Below the pieces are notes generated by a model. That model made no database searches and had not been told where the DNA came from. It saw only the letters and a program-made list of their open reading frames with translations. A program made the position numbers and the translations under genes. Shown here piece after piece: positions 33,660-41,193 of a stretch of DNA of 64,000 nucleotides; within the stretch, counting starts at the first letter, position 1, and every line of letters starts with the position of its first letter. Source of the DNA: Campylobacter ureolyticus ACS-301-V-Sch3b (GTDB lineage Bacteria > Campylobacterota > Campylobacteria > Campylobacterales > Campylobacteraceae); assembly GCF_000413435.1 (NCBI RefSeq), contig NZ_KE340326.1, positions 62,001 through 126,000 on the forward strand, written 5' to 3'.

Positions 33660-33681
33660 ATTTCAATAGTCATTTTAATAG
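33660..33681. promoter_or_regulatory. direct repeats between pdxS and its divergent regulator
   Basis: ATTTCAATAG and ATTTTAATAG, 12 bases apart from start to start, with a weaker third copy after them. They cover the -35 region expected for pdxS. Direct repeats are the usual binding pattern for MocR/PdxR regulators, so these are candidate sites. Confidence 0.4.
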
Positions 33682-33709
33682 AATTTAATAATATCAGTTT
33701 AGGATAGAA

Positions 33710-35062
33710 ATGCTTACTTACAATATCGAAAAAAATTCGAAAAAACTACTTTATTTACAACTTTATGAAAATATTAAAAATGATATCTTAAACTTAAAGA
33801 TAAAAGACAAGCTTCCATCAAAAAGATCGCTTGCAAACCATCTCAATATAAGTGTCATAACTGTAGAAAATGCTTATAATCAGCTTATTATGGAAGGATT
33901 TATATACTCGGTTCCTAAAAAAGGATATTACGCAAACAAGGGCATTCAAAAGCAGATAAAACCAATTATTAAAAAACAAAATTTCAATGAAAATGCTAAA
34001 TTTTTAAAAGAAAAAAATCTTTTAAATTTAAGCTTTTCAACAAACAGTGAGCCATCTTTTCCACTATCAACTTGGAAAAAACTTTTAAGAGAGGTTCTAT
34101 CAAAAAATAGTGATGAAATTTATGAAAAAGTCCCATTTAATGGCACCTTAAAACTAAGACTTGCCATAAAAAAACACTTATATGAATATCATAATTTAAT
34201 TTGTGATGAAAATAATATCATAATAGGTGCTGGCTCGCAACACCTCTATACTTTAATTTCACAACTTTTAGATAAAGATTTAATATATGCCCTAGAAAAT
34301 CCAAGCGATACAAAAATAGGAAAAATATATAAGAGTTTAGGTGTAAAATGCGTTTTTTTAGACATTGATAAATCAGGAATGAGCTATGAAAAGCTTTTAA
34401 AAAGCAGTGCAAGTATCGCACATATTTCTCCATCATCACATTTTCCAACTGGAATTTTAATGAAAGCAAAAAGAAGAAGCGAACTACTTAAATGGGCTAG
34501 TTTAAAAGAAAATAGATACATTATAGAAGATGAATATATGGGAGAAATTAGACAAAAAATAGTTCCAACTCTAAAAAGCTTAAATCATGAAAAAGTTATA
34601 TTTTTAAATACTTTTTCAAAAACATTGCTTCCAACTTTAAGGGTTAGCTATATGGCTCTTCCATCAAATTTAACTTTAAAATTTAAACAAAATTTGTCAT
34701 TTTACTCATCGGCCGTGCCAATTTTTGAACAACTTACTTTGGCTAAATTTATAAATGATGGATATTTTGAAAGATTTTTAAATAAATTAAAAAGACAAAA
34801 TTTAATAAAAAAAGAGGGTTTTTTAAATAAATTTAAAGAGCTAAGTATAAATAATTCAGATGTAACTTTTAATGAAACACACGCTTTTATAAAATCAAAT
34901 TTATCTGATGATAAAGTAAAGCAACTTGCTTCTAAAAATGGTTTTTTTATAAATACAATGAGTGATTTTTACTATAAAAACGCACCTAAAAATAGTTCTT
35001 TCTTGATTGATTATAACTGCAATATGGAAAATGTTAAAAAATTCTTAAATATACTTTTATAA
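33710..35062 (+). CDS. MocR-family (GntR-aminotransferase) regulator, PdxR candidate
   Basis: 450 residues. An N-terminal GntR winged helix (residues 14-75: LYLQLYENIKNDILNLKIK, LPSKRSLANHLNISVITVENAYNQL) is fused to a class I aminotransferase-like domain with the PLP-lysine region NTFSKTLLPTLRVSYMALP and IEDEYMGEI. MocR proteins use PLP as a cofactor-ligand. Divergent placement next to pdxS strongly suggests control of PLP synthesis, as with PdxR in Gram-positive bacteria. Relatives that sense GABA or taurine cannot be excluded from sequence alone. Confidence 0.88.
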   Translation: MLTYNIEKNSKKLLYLQLYENIKNDILNLKIKDKLPSKRSLANHLNISVITVENAYNQLIMEGFIYSVPKKGYYANKGIQKQIKPIIKKQNFNENAKFLKEKNLLNLSFSTNSEPSFPLSTWKKLLREVLSKNSDEIYEKVPFNGTLKLRLAIKKHLYEYHNLICDENNIIIGAGSQHLYTLISQLLDKDLIYALENPSDTKIGKIYKSLGVKCVFLDIDKSGMSYEKLLKSSASIAHISPSSHFPTGILMKAKRRSELLKWASLKENRYIIEDEYMGEIRQKIVPTLKSLNHEKVIFLNTFSKTLLPTLRVSYMALPSNLTLKFKQNLSFYSSAVPIFEQLTLAKFINDGYFERFLNKLKRQNLIKKEGFLNKFKELSINNSDVTFNETHAFIKSNLSDDKVKQLASKNGFFINTMSDFYYKNAPKNSSFLIDYNCNMENVKKFLNILL

Positions 35063-35134
35063 AAATATCTGAAATTTACAAAAAATAAAACACTGAATTT
35101 ATAAAGTTTTATAAAAAAATAACTCTAAATATGT

Positions 35135-35140
35135 TAAAAT
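35135..35140 (+). promoter_or_regulatory. putative glnA -10 element
   Basis: TAAAAT 29 bases before the glnA start codon, in a 107-base gap rich in A/T runs. No second promoter or clear regulatory repeat is visible. Confidence 0.35.
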
Positions 35141-35169
35141 AATTAGTTTATTCCAAAGGAGAGAAAAAT

Positions 35170-36597
35170 ATGGGTAAATTTGTAAAAAACAAAGATGAAT
35201 TTTTAAAATTTTGTGATGAAAATGAAGTTGCATTTGTAGATTTTAGATTTACAGATTTAAAAGGAACTTGGCACCATATTTCATATAATTATAAAAGATT
35301 GCCTAAAGATTTCGATGAAGGGCTTCCATTTGATGCAAGCTCAATCGAGGCTTGGCAACCAATCCATAAATCTGATATGATTTTAAAACCAGATTTAGAA
35401 ACTGCTTTTTTAGATCCATTTACTGCTGATGTTACAATCATTGTAATTTGCGATGTATATGATATCTACAAAGGCAAAATGTATGAAAAATGCCCACGAT
35501 CTATAGCAAAAAGAGCAGAAGCCTTTTTAAAAGAAAGTGGCATTGGTGATGCTTGCTATTTTGGACCTGAAAATGAATTTTTTATTTTTGATGATGTAAA
35601 AATAGTAGACTCTATGAATTGTGCGATGTTTAATGTAGATAGTGAAGAAGGTGAATGGAATAGCGCTAAGGAGTATAAAGACTCTTATAACACAGGCCAT
35701 CGCCCAGGACCAAAAGGCGGATATTTTCCAGTTCAGCCAATTGATAGCATGGTTGATTTAAGAGCTGAAATGGTGCAAGTTTTAGAGCAAATTGGAATAG
35801 AAACTTTTGTATGTCACCATGAGGCTGCTCAAGCTCAAGGTGAAATAGGCGTTAAGTTTGGCTCTTTAGTTGAGGCTGCTGATAATGTTCAAAAATATAA
35901 ATATGTTGTAAAAATGGTAGCTCACTTAAACGGAAAAACCGCAACTTTCATGCCAAAGCCACTTTATGGAGATAACGGAAGTGGTATGCATGTACATCAA
36001 AGCATTTGGAAAAATGGAAAAAATCTCTTTTATGAAAAAGGAAAATATGGAAATTTAAGCGATATGGCAAAATATTATATAGGTGGAGTTTTAAAACACG
36101 CTAGAAGCCTTTCAGCTCTTACAAATCCAAGCATTAACTCATATAAAAGATTAATCCCTGGTTTTGAGGCACCAAATATTTTAACATATTCTTGCCAAAA
36201 CCGCTCAGCTTCAATTAGAATTCCTTATGGAGCTGGTGAAAATAGTACAAGAGTTGAGATGAGATTTCCAGATTCATCAGCTTGCCCATATTTAGCTTTT
36301 TCAGCACTTTTAATGGCAGGAATTGATGGTATAAAACACAAATATGAACCAGTTGGCCCAATGGATATAAATTTATTTGAACTTCATCTTGATGAAATTA
36401 GAGAAAAAGGAATAGAACAATTCCCTCACACACTAAGAGGAAGCTTGGAATCTTTAATAAGAGATAATGAGTTTTTAAAACCTGTTATGTGTGATGATTT
36501 TATACAAGCATATCAAAGATTTAAATTTGAAACTCAAGTTTGGCCTTATGAGGCAAGACCTACTCCATTTGAGTTTAAAACTACCTATTCTTGCTAA
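35170..36597 (+). CDS. glnA: type I glutamine synthetase
   Basis: 475 residues. Makes glutamine from glutamate and ammonia. Seen: FDASSIEAW, the metal ligands in [11 protein letters not shown] and [28 protein letters not shown], and [27 protein letters not shown]. At the place of the adenylylation site (E. coli NLYDL, Tyr397) this protein has NLFEL with F403, so it cannot be switched off by GlnE-type adenylylation, as I recall for H. pylori. A strong AAAGGAGAG ribosome binding site and a clear terminator show a single-gene unit. Confidence 0.97.
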   Translation: MGKFVKNKDEFLKFCDENEVAFVDFRFTDLKGTWHHISYNYKRLPKDFDEGLPFDASSIEAWQPIHKSDMILKPDLETAFLDPFTADVTIIVICDVYDIYKGKMYEKCPRSIAKRAEAFLKESGIGDACYFGPENEFFIFDDVKIVDSMNCAMFNVDSEEGEWNSAKEYKDSYNTGHRPGPKGGYFPVQPIDSMVDLRAEMVQVLEQIGIETFVCHHEAAQAQGEIGVKFGSLVEAADNVQKYKYVVKMVAHLNGKTATFMPKPLYGDNGSGMHVHQSIWKNGKNLFYEKGKYGNLSDMAKYYIGGVLKHARSLSALTNPSINSYKRLIPGFEAPNILTYSCQNRSASIRIPYGAGENSTRVEMRFPDSSACPYLAFSALLMAGIDGIKHKYEPVGPMDINLFELHLDEIREKGIEQFPHTLRGSLESLIRDNEFLKPVMCDDFIQAYQRFKFETQVWPYEARPTPFEFKTTYSC

Positions 36598-36614
36598 TTA
36601 TCTTTTAAAAATTT

Positions 36615-36637
36615 AAGGGGAAATTCTCCCCTTTTTT
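36615..36637 (+). terminator. glnA terminator
   Basis: Arms AAGGGGA and TCCCCTT around a 5-base loop, followed by a T-run, 18 bases after the glnA stop codon. Confidence 0.8.
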
Positions 36638-36647
36638 AAGGAATAAA

Positions 36648-38591
36648 ATGAACTTTTTTGTCACTGCAACAAATACAGATGTTGGTAAAACTTTCGTAAC
36701 TTCTTCACTTTTAAAAGCCTTTTTAGACGAAAATTTAAACACTGTTGCCATAAAACCAGTTCAAAGTGGATGTGCGCCAGATACTTTAACCGATGCTATG
36801 GTCTATACAAAAATTTCAAGTAAAAATAACTTTACTCCAAGATATTCCTTAAAATTTCCATCATCACCAGAGTATGCTGCAAAAAAAGAAAATATAAAAA
36901 TAGATTTTAATGAAATTTTAAAATACTGCAATGATTTTTTGCAAAATTATGAAAATGTACTTATTGAAGGAGCTGGGGGGCTTTTTGTTCCACTTAATGA
37001 AAAAAGCTACATTATAGACCTTATACAGGCTTTAAATTTGCCTGTTGTTTTAGTTTGCAAAAATGAACTTGGTGTTATAAATCAAATTCTTTTAAGCATA
37101 GAAGCTTTGGAAAACAGAGGTTTAAAACTTGATTTAATAGTGTTAAATTTTAGTGATTTAAACGATGAGATAAGCCTTTCAAATTTAGAATATTTAAAAG
37201 ATAAATTTAACTGTGATATTATAAATTTAGAGCCAAATTTAAGCATTCAAAAAGCATCTTTAAAATTTAGAAATTTTATAAAAAATTATAAAAAAACTGA
37301 TGATTTTATTGACTTAGAGTTTGATAAAAATCATCTTTTTCATCCATACACCTCATCTATAAAACCTCTTAAAACTTATGGCGTAAGCAATGCAAAAGAT
37401 AGCTATATCTATATAGATGATGAAAAATTTCAAAATAAAGCATTAATTGATGGGATGAGTTCTTGGTGGTGTGCATATCTAGGCTATAAAAACACTGACT
37501 TTAATAAAGCCATAATTAAGCAAATTAATAAATTTTCTCATGTTATGTTTGGAGGACTAACTCACGCTCCTGCCATAAATTTAGGCAAAAAATTACTTAA
37601 TTTAATGCCAAAAAATATGGATAAAATTTTTTATAGTGATAGTGGATCAGTTAGTGTTGAAGTGGCTTTAAAAATGGCTTTACAATACCAGCAAAACAAA
37701 AATCCACATAAAACAAAAATAGCAACTTTTAAAGGTGGTTATCACGGAGATACATTTGGTGCTATGAGCGTTTGTGACCCAGTAACTGGAATGCACTCTT
37801 TGTTTAAAAACACACTCGCAAAACAAATTTTTATGCCAAAACCAACCTCTAAATATGGTTTTGATTTTGATGAAAAAAGCCTTGTAGAGATGAAAAAAAT
37901 CATCTATGAAAACAAAGACGATATTGCAGCCATCATAGTTGAGCCAATTGTTCAAGGAGCTGGTGGGATGTGGTTTTATCATGAAAATTATCTTAAATTT
38001 TTAAGAGAAATTTGCGATGAAATAGATGCACTTTTAATCTTTGATGAAATTGCAACAGGCTTTGGAAGATTAGGTGAAATGTTTGCTTACAAAATAGCTA
38101 ATGTAAGTCCTGATATAATATGCATTGGAAAAGCGCTAACTGGCGGAGTTATGAGCTTTGGGGCTACAATTTGTTCTAAAGAAGTAGCTGATGGAATTTG
38201 CAAAAATAACAGAGTTTTTATGCACGGTCCAACATTTATGGCAAATCCTTTAGCTTGCAGTGTAGCGATAAAAAGCTTAGAAATTTTAGAAAATTCAAAT
38301 TTTAAAGAAAAAGTTAAGCATATAGAAAAACTATTAAAAAATGAACTCATTAAATGCTATGATTTTCAAAGCGTTAAGGATGTTAGAGTTTTAGGTGCTA
38401 TTGGAGTTGTAGAAATTGATAAAGAAGTAAATACAGAAAATATCCAAAGTTTTTTTGTAGAAAATGGAGTTTGGATAAGACCTTTTGGCAAAAACATCTA
38501 TGTAATGCCACATTTTACACAAAATAATAAAGAGTTAAAAACTCTTTGTGATGCTATTTATAACGCAATTAAATTTAAAAAATACGAGTAA
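36648..38591 (+). CDS. fused dethiobiotin synthetase - DAPA aminotransferase (BioD-BioA)
   Basis: 647 residues in one frame. Residues 1 to about 215 are BioD: P-loop TNTDVGKTF (8-16), IKPVQSGC, and EGAGGLFVPL near 107. Residues about 225-647 are BioA: HLFHPYTSSIKP, GMSSWWCAYLGYKN, DSGSVSVEVALKMA, FKGGYHGDTFGAMSV, FDEIATGFGRLG and the PLP lysine K495 in CIGKALTGG. It carries out two consecutive steps, KAPA to DAPA to dethiobiotin. In most bacteria these are separate genes; the D-A order equals the plant BIO3-BIO1 fusion. No stop or frameshift at the joint (about 215-225). Confidence 0.92.
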   Translation: MNFFVTATNTDVGKTFVTSSLLKAFLDENLNTVAIKPVQSGCAPDTLTDAMVYTKISSKNNFTPRYSLKFPSSPEYAAKKENIKIDFNEILKYCNDFLQNYENVLIEGAGGLFVPLNEKSYIIDLIQALNLPVVLVCKNELGVINQILLSIEALENRGLKLDLIVLNFSDLNDEISLSNLEYLKDKFNCDIINLEPNLSIQKASLKFRNFIKNYKKTDDFIDLEFDKNHLFHPYTSSIKPLKTYGVSNAKDSYIYIDDEKFQNKALIDGMSSWWCAYLGYKNTDFNKAIIKQINKFSHVMFGGLTHAPAINLGKKLLNLMPKNMDKIFYSDSGSVSVEVALKMALQYQQNKNPHKTKIATFKGGYHGDTFGAMSVCDPVTGMHSLFKNTLAKQIFMPKPTSKYGFDFDEKSLVEMKKIIYENKDDIAAIIVEPIVQGAGGMWFYHENYLKFLREICDEIDALLIFDEIATGFGRLGEMFAYKIANVSPDIICIGKALTGGVMSFGATICSKEVADGICKNNRVFMHGPTFMANPLACSVAIKSLEILENSNFKEKVKHIEKLLKNELIKCYDFQSVKDVRVLGAIGVVEIDKEVNTENIQSFFVENGVWIRPFGKNIYVMPHFTQNNKELKTLCDAIYNAIKFKKYE

Positions 38592-38593
38592 AA

Positions 38594-39919
38594 ATGAGTA
38601 TATTATTTTTTATATATTTGTTTATAATTTATTTTATAGGATACTTAGAGTTTAAAAAAACTAAAAATGTCACTCACTATACAATTTCTAGCAAAAATGC
38701 CTCTTGGTATTTAGTTGGTGGCTCAATTATTGCATCATGCATTGGAGGAAGTGCAACAATAGGTGTAATAAGCTTAAGCTATGAAGTTGGTTTTCCAGCC
38801 ATTTGGTGGCTTTTAAGCGGAGCAAGTGGACTTTTAGTTTTATGTATATTTTTAGCTAAAAAAATAGCTATTTCAAAAGCTCTCACAATGCCTGAAATGA
38901 TAGAGTATTATATAGGAAAAAAAGCAAGGTTTATAGCTTCTATTATTATAGTTCTTGCTTGGAGTAGTATTTTAGCAGCACAACTTTTAGCAAGTGCTTG
39001 GATACTAGCTGCTATTTTAAAAACTCCATTTAATTTTGCTATTTTTGTAAGTGCATTTATCATAGTTACTTATTCTATTTTAGCAGGTCAAGCAAGTATT
39101 TTAAAAAGTGATTTGGCACAAAGTATGTTGATGTTTATAACGTTTTTTATAATTATTTTATGGTTTATTTTTGTAAAAGATGTTTCGGTAGCAAATTTAA
39201 ATTTTGAGCTTTTAAATGATAAATTTACCATTTCAAGATGGAGTTACTTTATGCTTATAATTGGTGGAAGCTATGTAGTTTGCCCAATGCTCTTTGGAAG
39301 AGTTTTGAGTGCAAAAAGCAAATTTGATGCAAAATTTGGCGTGGCATTTGGCGTTATAGGTATTGTAATAGGCGCTATCATGGTTGTTTTAATAGGTCTT
39401 ATTTCACAAAATTTTATAAATCCAACTGTTATAAATGATCAAATTTTAACAAAAGATATTTGTGAAACTCTACCGCCATTTTTAGGAGCTATTTTATTAA
39501 TAGTTTTATTTTCAGCTATTATTTCATCGGCTGATTCATGCTTAATTACTGCAAGTAGCGTTTTTTGTAATGATATTTTAAAAACAAAGTCGCTAAAAAT
39601 TTATAGAATTTTTACTATTTTATTTGGTCTTTTTGCCCTACTTCTTACTTTTGGCAAAAAAAATATTTTAGGATATTTACTTGGAGCAAATGATATTTAT
39701 GTAAGTGGAGTTGTTTTAGTTGTTTTTATAGCTATGATAAGTAAGAAAAAATTAAATGAAAATATATGTTTATTTGCTATGATTATAGGTGGAGGAGTTG
39801 GACTTATAGGAGCTATGAGTGATGAAAAAATTTACTCATTTATAGCTTTATTTTTAGCATTTATTATTTCAGTTTTAGCACATTTTAAAGGAGAGAGAGT
39901 TGAAGCCAGAAATCAATGA
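38594..39919 (+). CDS. sodium:solute symporter (SSS family)
   Basis: 441 residues with 12-13 membrane helices. Family features: an N-terminal helix and SKNASWYLVGGSIIASCIGGSATIG, then GFPAIWWLLSGASG and LFSAIISSADSCLITASS with the Na-site serines. The substrate cannot be assigned. It starts two bases after the bioDA stop, so a link to biotin precursors is possible but unproven; PutP- or PanF-type cargo is equally open. No strong ribosome binding site is visible, which suggests translational coupling. Confidence 0.85.
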   Translation: MSILFFIYLFIIYFIGYLEFKKTKNVTHYTISSKNASWYLVGGSIIASCIGGSATIGVISLSYEVGFPAIWWLLSGASGLLVLCIFLAKKIAISKALTMPEMIEYYIGKKARFIASIIIVLAWSSILAAQLLASAWILAAILKTPFNFAIFVSAFIIVTYSILAGQASILKSDLAQSMLMFITFFIIILWFIFVKDVSVANLNFELLNDKFTISRWSYFMLIIGGSYVVCPMLFGRVLSAKSKFDAKFGVAFGVIGIVIGAIMVVLIGLISQNFINPTVINDQILTKDICETLPPFLGAILLIVLFSAIISSADSCLITASSVFCNDILKTKSLKIYRIFTILFGLFALLLTFGKKNILGYLLGANDIYVSGVVLVVFIAMISKKKLNENICLFAMIIGGGVGLIGAMSDEKIYSFIALFLAFIISVLAHFKGERVEARNQ

Positions 39920-40673
39920 ACTTACAAATTTTTTAGCTGATTATGCAGATGCGCTAAGTGGCGTGGGAGCGTATAATGCAAGAGTTATAAGATGCGTTAA
40001 AAGAATAGCCTCACACTATGGATATAACGCCTCTATATTTATACTCATTAAATTTATAAACCTAACTGTAAGCAACAAAGAAAACCCTGAAATTAGAAAA
40101 TCTTTTATAAAAGATGCAACTCAAAAAGAGATAAATTTAGAAACTATTTCAGATCTTAGTGCATTAAGCTGGGCGGTAAGTGATGAGAACTTAACCCTTA
40201 AAGAAACAAAAGAAATTTATCAAAAAATCATAGCAAAGAAAAAAAGAAATGTTTTAATTTCTTTTGCTTTAACAAGTATAGCTTTTGGAGCATTTTGCAG
40301 GCTTTTTGGTGGAGATATTTTTGGAGCCATATTTGTAATTCTTGGTACATTTTGTGGAGTTTTATCAAAATTTTTACTGAATTTTAAAAAAGTTGATATT
40401 AGGATAGCTTATATATTTTGTGCTTTTATCTCATCATTTATTGCATATTTAGGATATAAATTTGGATTTAGCAAAACACCTGAAGCTTCAATTAGTTCAA
40501 GTATTTTATATCTTTTTCCAGGCATTGCTTTAATAAATTCAATGTTTGATATTTTAGATAAAAATGTTTTAATAGGACTTAGTAGAGCCGTAAATGCTAC
40601 TATTTTAATACTTTGTATGAGTATTGGAATTTATATAACTTTATCATTAGTAGATTTTGGACTTATCTCATGA
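39900..40673 (+). CDS. threonine/serine exporter, ThrE N-terminal type subunit
   Basis: 257 residues matching the first half of ThrE (DUF1212/Gex domain): a soluble N-terminal part with LADYADALSGVGAYNARVIRCVKRIASHYGY, then five membrane helices (LFPGIALINSMFDILDKN). In Corynebacterium both halves are in one protein; here they are two genes. TTG start with AAAGGAG six bases upstream, overlapping the symporter gene by 20 bases. Substrate is inferred from family; some relatives export other acids. Confidence 0.85.
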   Translation: MKPEINELTNFLADYADALSGVGAYNARVIRCVKRIASHYGYNASIFILIKFINLTVSNKENPEIRKSFIKDATQKEINLETISDLSALSWAVSDENLTLKETKEIYQKIIAKKKRNVLISFALTSIAFGAFCRLFGGDIFGAIFVILGTFCGVLSKFLLNFKKVDIRIAYIFCAFISSFIAYLGYKFGFSKTPEASISSSILYLFPGIALINSMFDILDKNVLIGLSRAVNATILILCMSIGIYITLSLVDFGLIS

Positions 40674-41167
40674 ATACGTTTTTAATAGATGCAATATTTG
40701 CTGCAATTGCTGGACTTGGTTTTTCATACGCTAACAAGCCACCAAAGCGAATTTTAATTTTTTGTGCTACACTTGGTGGTTTTGGATACTCTCTAAGAGT
40801 TATTTTTATGAACTATTTTAGTTACACAATATCAACTTTTATAAGCGCTATTTGTGTAAGTTTTGTAGCTGTTTTTTTAGCTAGAAGGGTAAAAACCCCT
40901 ATTGAAATAATTGCATTTCCATCACTTTTGCCAATGATACCAGGACTTTATGCTTACAAAGCAATGCTTGCAATGTTTTTATTTATACAAACAGATATAG
41001 AAAAGAAAAAATCTCACTATTTAGTTGAAATATTTGACTACGGCTCAACAGCAGTTTCAGCTATATTTGCTCTAGCTGTTGGAGTTAGCGTTGTAATATT
41101 AATTTTTTATGAAAAATCTTTTACAATGACTAGAAATAAAGATTTTAAAAAAAGATATTTAGACTAA
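40670..41167 (+). CDS. threonine/serine exporter, ThrE C-terminal type subunit
   Basis: 165 residues with four to five membrane helices and the C-terminal ThrE (DUF3815) signature FPSLLPMIPGLYAYKAMLAM near residue 77. The reading frame is open earlier, but the ATG at 40670 overlaps the previous stop as ATGA, the natural start for a coupled pair. Together with the preceding gene it forms one exporter. A terminator follows directly. Confidence 0.87.
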   Translation: MNTFLIDAIFAAIAGLGFSYANKPPKRILIFCATLGGFGYSLRVIFMNYFSYTISTFISAICVSFVAVFLARRVKTPIEIIAFPSLLPMIPGLYAYKAMLAMFLFIQTDIEKKKSHYLVEIFDYGSTAVSAIFALAVGVSVVILIFYEKSFTMTRNKDFKKRYLD

Positions 41168-41192
41168 ATTTGGAGTAAAAAACTCCAAATTT
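41166..41192. terminator. bidirectional terminator between the exporter and the M16 peptidase
   Basis: Perfect 11-base arms AAATTTGGAGT and ACTCCAAATTT with a 5-base A loop, in the 26-base gap between two convergent genes. Confidence 0.75.
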
Positions 41193-41193
41193 A

